Assembly (NCBI RefSeq): GCF_020873895.1
Contig: NZ_JAHWGT010000014.1
Coordinates: 1 to 64,000, forward strand
Length of the DNA: 64,000 nucleotides
Direction of reading: 5' to 3'
Origin: Streptomyces sp. DH12
Lineage (GTDB): Bacteria > Actinomycetota > Actinomycetes > Streptomycetales > Streptomycetaceae
Both the position numbers and the translations under genes were made by a program. Position 1 is the stretch's first letter. Each line of letters starts with the position of its first letter. Below the pieces are notes generated by a model. It saw nothing but the letters and a program-made list of their open reading frames with translations, had not been told where the DNA came from and did not search any database. This document shows positions 33,375-43,082 of the stretch, one piece after another.

Positions 33375-35375
33375 CTAGATTCCCTTGGTCTTGAGCGTGA
33401 TCGTGCTGCCCTCCGGAGCGGTGGCCCCGCCGCGCACGGACTGGGAGGCGACGGTGTCGCCGAGGAAGGGGAAGCTCCGCTCCACCTTGACCTCGAAGCC
33501 GGCCTCCTCCAGCCGGCGCCGGGCCTCGTCGACGTCGTCCCCGGTCACGTCGGGCACCTCGACCGCCCGCGGGCCCTTGGACGCGGTGAGCGTGACCCGG
33601 TCGCCCTCGGCCGCGCGGGCGCCCTCCGGCAGGGACTGCGCGGCGACGGACCCGACGGGGTGCCGGGAGTGGACGGCCTCCTTGGCGAGCGTCACCTCGA
33701 AGCCCGCCTCCGCGAGCGCGTCGCGGGCCTTGGCGAGGGGCTGCCCGACGACACCGGGGACCTCCACCGGGGCGCCCTTGCTGACGACCAGCGCGACGGC
33801 CGCGTCCGGTGACCGCTCCGTCCCGGCCGGCGGGTCGCTGCTGATCACGGAGCCGCGCGCGACCCCCGCGTCGAACGCCTCGGTCACCACGCCCGCCGCC
33901 AGCCCGGCCGCGCGCAGCCGCTCCTTGGCGGCGGCGAGCGGCTCGCCCGCCAGCTCCGGGACCTTGACGATCCTCGGGCCGCGCGAGATGACCAGGGAGA
34001 CCGGGCCGCTGCCGCGGATCCGCTCGCCGGGCGCCGGGTCGGTGGCCATGACGGTGCCGCGCTCGAAGGCGCCGCTGAAGTCCTCGCGGGTCGAGCCGAC
34101 GTCGAGGCCCGCGTCGGCGAGCCGCCGTTCGGCCTCCGCGCGCGTCTTGCCGAGCACGCCGGTGGCGGGGACGCGCGTGAACTGGCCTGAGTTGATGTAC
34201 CAGACACCCGCGCCGACCCCGAGGACCAGCAAGGCGGCCACCACCGCCGCGACGAGGCCCCGCCGGGGCCCCGTGAGGGCCGCGGCCAGGGCGCCGCGCC
34301 GCGCCGCGGGCGGTACCGGCCGCGGCAGGCGCCCCGTACCCGTGCCCGGCGGCACCTCCAGTCGGCTGGTGCGGTGGACGTCGTCCCCGCCGGGGAGCGG
34401 CCGGGCGATGACGCTCGTGACGTCGTCGGGCCCGGCCCCCGCCTCCGGCGCCCCGTCCGCCGCCCGGCCCGCCCCGGTGCCGGTGCCGGCCGCCGTGCGC
34501 GCCGCGGGCGGTACGAGGTCCAGCTGCGCCTCGCCCAGCGCGGCGCGGGCCCCGCGGGCCAGCGCCAGCAGCGCCACGGCGTCGTCCGGGCGCGCCCCGG
34601 CGTCACGCGCGGTGGCGGCGGCCACCAGCGCGTCGAGCTCCGGGGCGAGGCCGGGGACGGCGGCCGACGGGGCGGGGACGTCGTTGTTCAGGTGCTGGTA
34701 GAGGACCTGGGCGGGGGTGTCGCCGCCGTGCGGCTTGCCGCCGGTCAGCATCTCGTACAGCACGACGCCGCACGCGTAGACGTCGGCGCGGGTGTCGGCG
34801 GTGCCGTGCTCGATCTGCTCGGGCGCGAGGTAGGAGACGGTGCCGAGGACGGAGCCGGTGGTGTTCGTGGCCGTGCCGACGGCCCGGACGAGTCCGAAGT
34901 CCGCCACCTTGACCCGGCCGTCGTCGCCGATGAGCACGTTCTCCGGCTTCATGTCGCGGTGCACGAACCCGGCGCGGTGCGCCGCCCCGAGCGCGGCGAG
35001 CACCGGCTCCAGGATGTCCAGCGCGGCGCGCGGCGGCAGCGCCCCCCGCTCGCGCAGCACGTCCCGCAGGGTGCAGCCGGCGACGTACTCCATCGCCAGG
35101 TAGACGTACTCCCCGTCGGCGCCCTGGTCGAAGACGCCGACGACGTTCGGGTGCGAGAGCCGCGCCACGGACTTGGCCTCGCGGATGAACCGCTCCACGA
35201 ACGTCGCGTCGGTCGCCAGGTCCGGGTGCATCACCTTGAGGGCGAGCACCCGGTCGAGGCGGGTGTCGACGGCCCGGTAGACCGTGGCCATGCCGCCGAC
35301 GGCGACGCGCGCGTCGACCCGGTAGCGGCCGTCGAGCAGCCGGCCGGCGAGCGGGTCGTGAAGGGTCGTATCCAC
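33375..35375 (-). CDS. pkaF: Eukaryotic-type Ser/Thr protein kinase with PASTA repeats
   Basis: 666 residues. The kinase domain (about 15-275) has the glycine loop VAVGGMATVYRAVD, Lys in VLALKVMHP, catalytic loop HRDMKPENVL, DFGLVRA and APEQ. A Pro/Arg-rich juxtamembrane part is followed by one transmembrane helix (LVAAVVAALLVLGVGAGVWYI) and four PASTA domains outside, each about 65-70 residues, which bind peptidoglycan fragments. It should sense cell wall state and phosphorylate targets such as the Rv2175c-like protein. GTG 35375 is 7 bases after TAGACT (35388-35383), suggesting a leaderless mRNA. Symbol by recalled synteny with SCO2110; the mycobacterial positional relative is PknL. Confidence 0.88.
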   Translation of the reverse strand: MDTTLHDPLAGRLLDGRYRVDARVAVGGMATVYRAVDTRLDRVLALKVMHPDLATDATFVERFIREAKSVARLSHPNVVGVFDQGADGEYVYLAMEYVAGCTLRDVLRERGALPPRAALDILEPVLAALGAAHRAGFVHRDMKPENVLIGDDGRVKVADFGLVRAVGTATNTTGSVLGTVSYLAPEQIEHGTADTRADVYACGVVLYEMLTGGKPHGGDTPAQVLYQHLNNDVPAPSAAVPGLAPELDALVAAATARDAGARPDDAVALLALARGARAALGEAQLDLVPPAARTAAGTGTGAGRAADGAPEAGAGPDDVTSVIARPLPGGDDVHRTSRLEVPPGTGTGRLPRPVPPAARRGALAAALTGPRRGLVAAVVAALLVLGVGAGVWYINSGQFTRVPATGVLGKTRAEAERRLADAGLDVGSTREDFSGAFERGTVMATDPAPGERIRGSGPVSLVISRGPRIVKVPELAGEPLAAAKERLRAAGLAAGVVTEAFDAGVARGSVISSDPPAGTERSPDAAVALVVSKGAPVEVPGVVGQPLAKARDALAEAGFEVTLAKEAVHSRHPVGSVAAQSLPEGARAAEGDRVTLTASKGPRAVEVPDVTGDDVDEARRRLEEAGFEVKVERSFPFLGDTVASQSVRGGATAPEGSTITLKTKGI

Positions 35376-35519
35376 GGCCCCGAGTCTACGAGCCCCCGGG
35401 ACCCCTCCCGTCGCCCTGTACATGACCGGCGCCGCCGTGCAGCCGACTTGTGACACGCCGCACGTCGCAGGGGGCCCGGAGGGGGCCGGGCGGGGGCGCG
35501 GCCCCCTTCCGGCGGCGGC

Positions 35520-36317
<798 letters not shown>

Positions 36318-36542
36318 TCAGCCCCCCTGCACGGCGGTGAGGACCTCGACCCGGTCGCCGTCGCCGAGCGCCGTCGACGCCCAGGCGCCGCGCGGGACGA
36401 CGGTCTCGTTCACCGCGGCCGCCACCCCCGAGGGGGCGGTCGTGAGCGTGGCGACGAGGGCGTCGAGGGTGAGGGGGGCGGCCAGCTCGCGCGGCTCGCC
36501 GTTCACCGAGACGGTGACGGCGCCGCTCGCCTGGTGGGTCAT
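36318..36542 (-). CDS. thiS: Sulfur carrier protein ThiS
   Basis: 74 residues ending in the required Gly-Gly (LTAVQGG). A beta-grasp pattern is seen: VSVNGEPREL, the helix TLDALVATL, VAAAVNETVVPRG and DGDRVEVLTAVQGG. The C-terminal glycine is converted to thiocarboxylate and donates sulfur to ThiG. ATG 36542 overlaps the thiO stop (ATGA). The first eight residues before VTVSVNG exceed the usual ThiS start but no better codon exists. Confidence 0.92.
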   Translation of the reverse strand: MTHQASGAVTVSVNGEPRELAAPLTLDALVATLTTAPSGVAAAVNETVVPRGAWASTALGDGDRVEVLTAVQGG

Positions 36543-37963
36543 GACACTCCTACGGGGGCGAAGCGGGCGGGGGTGAACGGGCGGGCGACCTCGGGCAGCT
36601 CCCCGGTGGCCAGCAGCGCGCCCATCACGTCGCCGGTGACCGGGGTCAGCAGGACCCCGTTGCGGTAGTGCCCGGTCGCCAGGTGCAGACCGGGCAGGGC
36701 GGAGGGGCCCAGCAGCGGCGCGTTGTCGGGCGACCCGGGCCGCAGCCCGGCACGGGTCTCGGTGAGGGGCAGCTCGGTGATGCCCGGCACCAGCTCGTGC
36801 GCGTCGCGCAGCAGCTCGTACACGCCGCCGGCGGTGACCGTCGTGTCCCATCCCAGCTCCTCGCTGGTCGCGCCCACGACGAGTTCGCCGCCGACGCGCG
36901 GCACCAGGTAGACGTGGCTGCCGCGCACGACGGCCCGCACCGAGCGGCTGAGGAAGGGCGCGTACGCGGGCGGCACGGTCAGCCGCAGCACCTGGCCCTT
37001 CACCGGCCGGACCGGCGGGAGCGCCTCCTCCGGCACGCCGTCGAGCCGCCCGCTGTGGCTGCCCGCGGCGAGGACCACCTGCTCGGCGACCGCGTCCGTA
37101 CCGTCCGCGAGGACCGCCCCCGTGGCCCGCCCGCGCGCCGTGGACAGCCGCACCGCGCGCGTGCGGTGGAAGACCACCCCGGCCCGCTCGCAGGCGGCGA
37201 CCAGGGCCGCCGACAGCCGGCGCGGATCGACCTGGTGGTCGCCGTCGACCCGCAGCCCGCCGCGCACGGCGGGCGCCAGCATGGGCTCCAGGCGCCGGCA
37301 CTCCCGGCCGCTCAGCCACTCCGACGCGAGCCCGCACCGCTGCTGGAGCGCGTGCAGCTCCCGCAGGTGGGCCCGGTCGTCGGCGTCGAGGGCGACGGCG
37401 AGCGTGCCGCAGGTGCGGAAGTCCACCTCCAGCCCCGAGGCGGCCTCCAGTTCGGCGACGAAGTCGGGGTAGCGCCCGGCCGATGCGAGGTTCAGGCCGA
37501 GCAGCGTCTCCTCGCCGTAGTGGAGCTCCGTGACGGCGGCGAGCATCCCGGCCGCCACCTGCGCGGCCCCACCACCGGGCCGCGGGTCGGCGACGGCGGT
37601 GCGCAGGCCCCGCTGCGCGGCGCGCCAGGCGGTGACGAGCCCGATGATCCCGCCCCCGATGACGAGGACGTCCGACGTGCTGCGCGCGGACGCGCCGGTT
37701 GCCGGCGCGTCGCGGTGCGACGGCGCGGCGCCCGGCGGCGTGCCGTCTGACGGGGCGGCGTCCGAAGGCGCGGCGCCCGATGGCGCGGCGTCCGATGGCG
37801 TGCCGCCTGCGGCGGCGGCGTGCGTGGGGGCGGCGCCCGGCGGCGTGCCGCCCGGCGGCGTGCCGCCCGGCGGCGTGCCGCCTGGGGGCGCGCCGTGAGG
37901 AGGCGCGCTGCGTGGGGGCGTGCCGTGTGAGGGCGCGCGGTGTGAGGGCGTGCTGCGTGACAT
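36539..37963 (-). CDS. thiO: Glycine oxidase ThiO with long repetitive N-terminal extension
   Basis: 474 residues. The D-amino-acid oxidase-type core starts at about residue 98 with DVLVIGGGIIGLVTAW and includes AAGMLAAVTELHYGEE, VLAAGSHSG, VKGQVLRLT and a C-terminal TGHYRNGVLLTPVTGD. It oxidises glycine to the imine used by ThiG. Residues 1-97 are a Pro/Ala/Gly/Ser/Thr low-complexity tract, mostly five-residue repeats of GTPPG and APSDA type, not found in the ~370-residue ThiO proteins I know. No in-frame ATG, GTG or TTG is available between residue 2 and the core, so ATG 37963, just after the TPP riboswitch, must be the start. Confidence 0.88.
   Translation of the reverse strand: MSRSTPSHRAPSHGTPPRSAPPHGAPPGGTPPGGTPPGGTPPGAAPTHAAAAGGTPSDAAPSGAAPSDAAPSDGTPPGAAPSHRDAPATGASARSTSDVLVIGGGIIGLVTAWRAAQRGLRTAVADPRPGGGAAQVAAGMLAAVTELHYGEETLLGLNLASAGRYPDFVAELEAASGLEVDFRTCGTLAVALDADDRAHLRELHALQQRCGLASEWLSGRECRRLEPMLAPAVRGGLRVDGDHQVDPRRLSAALVAACERAGVVFHRTRAVRLSTARGRATGAVLADGTDAVAEQVVLAAGSHSGRLDGVPEEALPPVRPVKGQVLRLTVPPAYAPFLSRSVRAVVRGSHVYLVPRVGGELVVGATSEELGWDTTVTAGGVYELLRDAHELVPGITELPLTETRAGLRPGSPDNAPLLGPSALPGLHLATGHYRNGVLLTPVTGDVMGALLATGELPEVARPFTPARFAPVGVS
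37835..37879. repeat. 15-bp tandem repeat inside thiO
   Basis: GCCCGGCGGCGTGCC is repeated three times exactly, coding for GGTPP units. The flanking region 37740-37830 contains more degenerate 15-bp units (GCGGCGTCCGATGGC type). Frame is preserved because the unit is a multiple of three. Confidence 0.85.
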
Positions 37964-37975
37964 GGGCGTCCAGCC

Positions 37976-38064
37976 CCTCCCTTCGCCGGCATGACCCGGA
38001 TCAGGTTCGTACGGTCGGAGGCCGCGCAGCCTCCCTCTCAGCCCGGTGCGCCGGGCTCCCGCGA
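37976..38064 (-). promoter_or_regulatory. TPP riboswitch (THI element) controlling thiO-thiS-thiG
   Basis: On the minus strand the thi-box blocks are complete: GGGAGCCCGGCGCACCGGG, CTGAGAGGG, ACCTGATCCGGGTCATGCC and GGCGAAGGGAGG. The 3' AGGGAGG overlaps the thiO ribosome site, and a short GGGC/GCCC stem comes before ATG 37963, so translational control by sequestration is likely. Thiamine pyrophosphate should switch the operon off. Confidence 0.93.
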
Positions 38065-38179
38065 TGTTCTGGCGGGGCCAGGGTAACCCCCCGCCCCCGG
38101 CGCCGGTAAGGGAGTCCGGGGCCGACGGGTCGGCGCAAAGCGCCTTCCTGACGGCGGGCCCGCTGCGTAAGGTGATCGC

Positions 38180-39454
38180 GTGAGCGAGCAGCAGCGGGAG
38201 CAGCCGGGACGGCAGCAGGGGCACGCGGCGGACACGGCCGGCGCGGGCGCGACGGGCGGGCGGCGCGTGGTCGTCGTCGGCGCCGGGATGGCGGGCGTGC
38301 AGACCGCCGTGGCCCTGCGGGAACAGGGGCACACCGGGCCGGTGGTCCTCATCGGCGCCGAGCCCCACCAGCCCTACGACCGGCCGCCGCTCTCCAAGGC
38401 GCTCCTCCTCGGCACCGCCGAGGGCTCGGCCTTCGAGGTCGACTTCGAGGCGCTCGACGTCGACCTGCGCCTCGGCGTCGAGGTCAGCGGCCTGCGCCCC
38501 GCCGACCACGAACTCGACACAGAGGCGGGCCCCGTCCCGTACGACGTGCTGGTCATCGCCACCGGCGCCGTGCCCGTGACGCTGCCCGGCTCCGAGGGCG
38601 TCCCCGGCGTCCACCTCCTGCGCACCCTGGACGACGCGGAACGGCTGCGCCCCGTCCTCGCCGAGCAGCACGACGTGGTGGTCGTCGGCGCCGGCTGGAT
38701 CGGCGCCGAGTTCGCCACGGCCGCCCGCGGCGCGGGGTGCGCCGTGACCGTCGTCGAGGCCGCCGACCGCCCGCTGGCGGGCGCGCTCCCGGCCGAGGCC
38801 GCGGAGCCGATGGCCGCCTGGTACGAGGAGAGCGGCGCCCAGCTGCTGACCGGCGCGCGCGTGGACCGGGTCGAACCGGGCCAGGTCGTCCTGGCGGACG
38901 GCCGGCTCCTGCCCGCCGGGGCCGTCGTCGTCGGCATCGGCGCCCGGCCGGCCACCGGCTGGCTCGCCGGCTCGGGCGTCGACCTCGGACCGGACGGCGC
39001 CGTCCTCGCCGACGACCACCTGCGCACCTCCGTGCCGGACGTGTACGCCGTCGGCGACTGCGCCTCCTTCCCCTCGGCCCGCTACGGGACGCGGCTCCTC
39101 GTCCACCACTGGGACAACGCCCTCCAGGGGCCGCGCACGGTCGCCGCGGCCGTCGCCGGCGCGCAGGCCCGGCCGTACGACCCCGTGCCGTACTTCTGGT
39201 CCGAGCAGTTCGGCCGCTTCGTCCAGTACGCCGGCCACCACGCGTCCGCCGACACGGCGATCCGCCGCGGCGACCCGGCCGACCCCGGGTGGACGCTGGC
39301 CTGGCTGCGCGACGGCGCGCTCGTCGCGCTCCTCGCCGTCGGCCGGCCGCGCGACGTGGCGCAGGGGCGCAGGCTCATCGAGTCCGGCGAGCCCCTCGAC
39401 CCGGCGCTGGTCGCGGACGCCTCGGTGCCGCTGAAGTCGGCCGTACTGACCTAG
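38180..39454 (+). CDS. FAD-dependent NAD(P)H:ferredoxin/rubredoxin-type oxidoreductase
   Basis: 424 residues. A disordered ~28-residue N-terminus precedes the FAD motif VVVVGAGMAGVQTAVALRE, then PYDRPPLSKALL, the ATG motif VIATGAVP, NAD(P) motif VVVVGAGWIGAEFATAA, and FAD-binding DVYAVGDCASFPS. The layout matches ferredoxin reductases of the BphA4/putidaredoxin reductase class. No redox partner gene is adjacent. GTG 38180 follows the -10-like GTAAGGT, so it may be leaderless. It is divergent from the thi operon, 115 bases beyond the riboswitch. Confidence 0.85.
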   Translation: MSEQQREQPGRQQGHAADTAGAGATGGRRVVVVGAGMAGVQTAVALREQGHTGPVVLIGAEPHQPYDRPPLSKALLLGTAEGSAFEVDFEALDVDLRLGVEVSGLRPADHELDTEAGPVPYDVLVIATGAVPVTLPGSEGVPGVHLLRTLDDAERLRPVLAEQHDVVVVGAGWIGAEFATAARGAGCAVTVVEAADRPLAGALPAEAAEPMAAWYEESGAQLLTGARVDRVEPGQVVLADGRLLPAGAVVVGIGARPATGWLAGSGVDLGPDGAVLADDHLRTSVPDVYAVGDCASFPSARYGTRLLVHHWDNALQGPRTVAAAVAGAQARPYDPVPYFWSEQFGRFVQYAGHHASADTAIRRGDPADPGWTLAWLRDGALVALLAVGRPRDVAQGRRLIESGEPLDPALVADASVPLKSAVLT

Positions 39455-39678
39455 GGGGTCTCTCGCCGATCACGCCCGGTTCCCGAAGCCCGGTGTCGCA
39501 CCTCGGGGCGTCGTCGTCGGTCGCCGACGCCCCGCATCGGCTCCCTCCTCCGCCTCGGCGCCGCACGACACCGCCACGCCGCCCGCTGATCCGGCGCGCG
39601 GCGCCGGTTCGGCGGCGCGGCGGCCCGGACGGCCGGGCCCGGGTACCGGCTGTCAGCGCGGGATGGCAGGCTTGTGGT

Positions 39679-40044
39679 GTGACCGAGATTGACGCGAAGA
39701 CCGATGCGCTCGTCCCCGACTGGCTGTACCTGCCCGACATCGCCGAGCTCCTCGACATCGAGGTGACGCGGGTGCGGCAGCTCGTCAAGGAGGGCCAGCT
39801 GATCGCCGTACGCCGCGGTGAGAACCGGGCGCTGCAGGTGCCGGCCGCCTTCATCCAGGACGGCAAGGTCGTCAAGGGCCTGTCCGGGACCCTGACGCTG
39901 CTGCGGGACGACGGCTTCACCGACGAGGAGATGCTGGAGTGGCTCTTCACGCCGGACCCGTCCCTGCCGGGCACGCCCGCCCAGGCCCTGGCGGAGAATC
40001 GCGGCACGGAGGTGAAGCGCCGCGCCCAGGCGCTCGCCGTCTGA
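39679..40044 (+). CDS. Rv2175c-family winged HTH DNA-binding protein
   Basis: 121 residues. WLYLPDIAELLDIEVTRVRQLVKEGQLIAVRRGENRALQVP is a winged helix-turn-helix, and the C-terminal half (LTLLRDDGFTDEEMLEWLF) is the conserved Rv2175c C-terminal domain. In M. tuberculosis Rv2175c is phosphorylated by the adjacent kinase PknL, which abolishes DNA binding; here a PASTA kinase lies four kilobases away. The N-terminal Thr residues (MTEIDAKTDA) are candidate sites. GTG 39679 is preceded by a short GCTTGTGGT with no clear ribosome site, again suggesting a leaderless message. Confidence 0.85.
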   Translation: MTEIDAKTDALVPDWLYLPDIAELLDIEVTRVRQLVKEGQLIAVRRGENRALQVPAAFIQDGKVVKGLSGTLTLLRDDGFTDEEMLEWLFTPDPSLPGTPAQALAENRGTEVKRRAQALAV

Positions 40045-40082
40045 GCCCGTAGCCACCACCACCGACACCACCCGGCGGCGCG

Positions 40083-40127
40083 CCCCCCCCCCCCCCCCGC
40101 CCCACCCCCCCCCCCCCCCCCCCCCCC
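40083..40127. repeat. Long poly-C tracts (C16 and C23) upstream of thiE
   Basis: C16 spans 40083-40098 and C23 spans 40105-40127, separated by GCCCCA, within non-coding DNA 59 bases before thiE. These are the longest homopolymers apart from the contig end. Their length is hard to sequence correctly. If real, they could form a G-quadruplex on the other strand or vary in length and tune thiE expression. Confidence 0.9.
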
Positions 40128-40185
40128 GCCCGCCCCCGCGCGCCCGCCCCGCCCCACCGCCGCACCCATCTGGGGGGAGCACCTC

Positions 40186-40890
40186 ATGTCCACCACCGCC
40201 CGCGCCGCGCTGTCCCGCGCCCGGTTGTACCTCTGCACGGACGCCCGCAAGCGGCAGGGGGACCTCCCCGAGTTCCTCGACGCCGTCCTCGCCGCCGGGG
40301 TGGACATCGTGCAGCTGCGCGACAAGGGCATGGAGGCGGGGGAGGAGCTGGAGCACCTCGCCGTGCTGGCCGACGCCTGCCGCCGCCACGGCCGGCTCCT
40401 CGCGGTGAACGACCGCGCCGACGTCGCGCACGCGGCCGGCTCCGACGTGCTGCACCTGGGCCAGGGCGACCTGCCGGTCCCGGCCGCCCGCGCCCTCCTC
40501 GGCGACGACGTGCTCATCGGCCGGTCCACGCACGCGGAGGACGAGGTCGACGCGGCCGTCGCCGAGCCCGGCGTGGACTACTTCTGCACCGGCCCGTGCT
40601 GGCCGACCCCGACGAAGCCCGGCCGGTACGCGCCCGGCCTCGGCCTCGTGCGGTACGCCGCCTCCCTCGCCCAGGACCGGCCGTGGTTCGCGATCGGCGG
40701 CATCGACGCGGGGAACCTCGACGAGGTCCTGGACGCCGGTGCCCGGCGGATCGTGGTCGTCCGCGCCGTCACCGAGGCCGACGACCCGGCGGACGCCGTC
40801 GCCGCGCTCGCCCGCCGCGTCCGCGAGCGGGCCGCCGCGGACCCCGGGCACGCGGGCGTCCCTGACCGGCACGCCGCAGAGGCCCGGTAG
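40186..40890 (+). CDS. thiE: Thiamine-phosphate synthase
   Basis: 234 residues. The barrel motifs [76 protein letters not shown] and [20 protein letters not shown] cover the pyrophosphate and thiazole sites. It joins HMP-pyrophosphate with thiazole phosphate. ATG 40186 follows GGGGGGAG. Unlike thiOSG it has no TPP riboswitch; its upstream region is the poly-C tract. It ends in a hairpin at 40891-40937. Confidence 0.94.
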   Translation: MSTTARAALSRARLYLCTDARKRQGDLPEFLDAVLAAGVDIVQLRDKGMEAGEELEHLAVLADACRRHGRLLAVNDRADVAHAAGSDVLHLGQGDLPVPAARALLGDDVLIGRSTHAEDEVDAAVAEPGVDYFCTGPCWPTPTKPGRYAPGLGLVRYAASLAQDRPWFAIGGIDAGNLDEVLDAGARRIVVVRAVTEADDPADAVAALARRVRERAAADPGHAGVPDRHAAEAR

Positions 40891-40937
40891 GCGCCGACGC
40901 CCCGGGTGGGTGCGCCGCCCCGGGGCCGTTCCGGCGC
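40891..40937 (+). terminator. Probable terminator after thiE
   Basis: An outer GCGCCG/CGGCGC pair (40891-40896 and 40932-40937) encloses a GCCCCGGG/CCCGGGGC stem (40899-40906 and 40919-40926). The rest of the gap to metF has no gene; CGTCCAC near 40987 is complementary to GTGGACG near 41050, but lies upstream of the metF promoter. Confidence 0.5.
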
Positions 40938-41091
40938 GGTCCGTGGCGGGCGTCCGCGTGTCGGCCGGTTCCGGATGGCGTCAGTCGTCCACCATGCGAG
41001 ACGCACACCCGGTCAAACAGGGCTTTTGCCGCCGCGCCTGTCCGAAGCGTGGACGGTAATCCGGCAAAACCGGCCAAACGTACGGGCCTGG

Positions 41092-41121
41092 TTGGGTGAG
41101 GGTGATCCCGGTGGCTAACCT
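41092..41121 (+). promoter_or_regulatory. Probable metF promoter
   Basis: TTGGGT (41092-41097) and TAACCT (41116-41121) are 18 bases apart, with the -10 ending six bases before the metF ATG, so the transcript should start at or next to the AUG. Confidence 0.5.
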
Positions 41122-41127
41122 GCCCGT

Positions 41128-42042
41128 ATGGCCCTTGGCACACCCTCCACCAGGACGGATCGCGCACGCACCGTGCGCGATCTCCTCGCGGGCGGCACCA
41201 CGTACTCCTTCGAGTTCTGGGCGCCCAAGACCGAGAAGGGCGAGCGGAACCTCTGGAACGCGCTGCGCCGGGTCGAGGCGGTGGCCCCCAGCTTCGTCTC
41301 CGTGACGTACGGAGCCGGCGGTTCCACCCGTGCCGGGACGGTGAAGGCGACGCAGGAGATCGCCGCCGACACCACGCTCACTCCCGTCGCCCACCTCACG
41401 GCCGTCGGCCACTCGGTGGCGGAGCTGCGCAACATGGTCGGCCAGTTCGCCGACGCCGGGATCCGCAACATCCTCGCCCTGCGCGGCGACCCGCCGGGCG
41501 ACCCGATGGGCGACTGGGTCCCGCACCCCGAGGGGCTGGACTACGCGGCCGACCTCGTCCGGCTGATCCGCGAGGCCGGCGACTTCTGCGTGGGCGTCGC
41601 CGCGTTCCCCGAGATGCACCCGCGGTCCGCGGACTGGGACACCGACGTCCGCCACTTCGTCGACAAGTGCCGGGCCGGCGCCGACTACGCCATCACCCAG
41701 ATGTTCTTCGACCCCGAGGCGTACCTGCGGCTGCGCGACCGGGTCGCCGCCGCCGGCTGCGAGACGCCGATCATCCCCGAGGTCATGCCGGTCACGGCCG
41801 TCCGGCAGCTCGCCCGGCTGCCCCAGCTCAGCAACGCCCACTTCCCGCCCGCCGTCGAAGAACGGATCCTCGCGGTCAAGGACGACGCGGCGGCTGTACG
41901 CTCCTTGGGCATCGAGTTCGCGACGGAGTTCTGTGCGCGGCTGCTGTCCGAAGGCGTGCCCGGACTGCACTTCATCACGCTGAACAACTCCACCGCGACG
42001 CTCGAGATCTACGAGAATCTCGGACTGCACGAGCAGTCCTGA
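41128..42042 (+). CDS. metF: Methylenetetrahydrofolate reductase
   Basis: 304 residues of FAD-binding TIM-barrel type: [14 protein letters not shown] (the normally EFFPPKT segment, with WAPKT here), [42 protein letters not shown] and [11 protein letters not shown]. It reduces methylene-THF to methyl-THF for methionine synthesis. Its mycobacterial positional relative is Rv2172c. ATG 41128 appears leaderless behind the promoter at 41092-41121. The FW replacing FF in the first motif is within family variation. Confidence 0.92.
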   Translation: MALGTPSTRTDRARTVRDLLAGGTTYSFEFWAPKTEKGERNLWNALRRVEAVAPSFVSVTYGAGGSTRAGTVKATQEIAADTTLTPVAHLTAVGHSVAELRNMVGQFADAGIRNILALRGDPPGDPMGDWVPHPEGLDYAADLVRLIREAGDFCVGVAAFPEMHPRSADWDTDVRHFVDKCRAGADYAITQMFFDPEAYLRLRDRVAAAGCETPIIPEVMPVTAVRQLARLPQLSNAHFPPAVEERILAVKDDAAAVRSLGIEFATEFCARLLSEGVPGLHFITLNNSTATLEIYENLGLHEQS

Positions 42043-42093
42043 CCGGCCGTACCCGTCACGTCCCGAGGCGGCGGCCGAAGGAGAGGGGCGGGC

Positions 42094-42966
42094 ATGGACT
42101 CGACCTGGTGGACGGTCCTCTACATCGCGTTCGGCATCGTCGCGCTCTGGCTCCTGGGCGAAGTGCTCCTGCAGTACAAGGCCCGGCTGAGGTGGCGGCT
42201 GCTGGCCTTCTTCGGCTTCCTCGGGGTCGTCGCGGGCGTGCTGGTCTCCTCGATCGTGGTGATCGTCGTCGGCGCGGTCGCCTTCGGCGTCGGACAGACG
42301 TACGTCACGCTCTCCTTCCTGCGCGGCTTCTCCACCGGGTGGGCGCTCGGCGGCCGGCCCGGCGCGAGCCGCCGCCGCAGGACCGGGGGCGCCCGGGAGG
42401 GCAAGCCGACGCTGGAGGTCAGCGACCTGTCCTACGAGGGGGCGCAGGCGCCCCCCGCCCCCGAGGAGCCGCCGGCCCCGTGGGAGCCGCCGGTGCACGA
42501 GACGCGGCCGCTGCCCGACGACACCGGCGAGTACGGGGTGTACGACGCGGACCACGGCCGCGCCCACGGCCACGACGCGCACGCCGCGGGCCGGACCGAC
42601 CCCGCAGGCCACACCGACTACACCGGCCATGGCGACTACAGCGGCCACGCCGACCACGCCGCGTACGACCCGGGCGGCTACGCCCCCGCGCACGACTACG
42701 GAACGGGCGACCACCAGCAGCAGTACGCCGCCTACTCCGACCCGTACATCGGCACCACCACCGCCCCGGTCGGCCGGCCCTACGGCGCGTACGACGGCTA
42801 CGGCGACGGCCAGGCGTACGCCGACCCCTACGCCGCCCAGTACGGCATGGACACTCCGCCCGGCGGCGTCTGGGTCCCGCCGCAGCGCGACGGCGAGCAG
42901 CCGCCCCCGCAGGAGCCCCCGTCGCCGTACGGCCACGACCAGGGCGACCGGCAGTACCGCTACTGA
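42094..42966 (+). CDS. Membrane protein with His/Tyr/Gly-rich cytoplasmic tail
   Basis: 290 residues, function unknown. Residues 1-90 contain three hydrophobic helices (WWTVLYIAFGIVALWLLGEVLL; LLAFFGFLGVVAGVLV; SIVVIVVGAVAFGVGQTYVTL), followed by an Arg patch (SRRRRTGG) that places the tail in the cytoplasm. The remaining 180 residues are low complexity and rich in His, Tyr, Gly, Asp and Pro, with a run of GH-DYTGHGDYSGHADH-type units. Such tails can bind metal or phase-separate, but that is inference. ATG 42094 follows GGAGAGGGGCG, 51 bases after metF. Confidence 0.78.
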   Translation: MDSTWWTVLYIAFGIVALWLLGEVLLQYKARLRWRLLAFFGFLGVVAGVLVSSIVVIVVGAVAFGVGQTYVTLSFLRGFSTGWALGGRPGASRRRRTGGAREGKPTLEVSDLSYEGAQAPPAPEEPPAPWEPPVHETRPLPDDTGEYGVYDADHGRAHGHDAHAAGRTDPAGHTDYTGHGDYSGHADHAAYDPGGYAPAHDYGTGDHQQQYAAYSDPYIGTTTAPVGRPYGAYDGYGDGQAYADPYAAQYGMDTPPGGVWVPPQRDGEQPPPQEPPSPYGHDQGDRQYRY

Positions 42967-43002
42967 GACCGGCGGCCCGACCGCCCCACCGCCCGACCGG
43001 CC

Positions 43003-43070
43003 CGTAGCCGTGTCGCCCACCGCCCCGCCGCCCGTGTCGCCCCGCCGCCCGTGTCGCCCACCGCCCCGGC
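43003..43070. repeat. Degenerate tandem repeat of GTGTCGCCC units
   Basis: The gap between convergent genes consists of three copies of CCGTGTCGCCC separated by CACCGCCCCGCCG-type spacers. It is GC-rich with no coding signal. Confidence 0.6.
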
Positions 43071-43082
43071 GGGAGCGGGCGG

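Noticed and set aside
37835-37879. Short regular repeats that could suggest a CRISPR array
   Set aside because: The 15-bp units are directly adjacent without spacers and lie in a coding frame; no cas genes are present.
40941-41091. Complementary CGTCCAC/GTGGACG segments before metF as a riboswitch
   Set aside because: They lie upstream of the likely metF promoter and no known SAM or B12 motif is seen.
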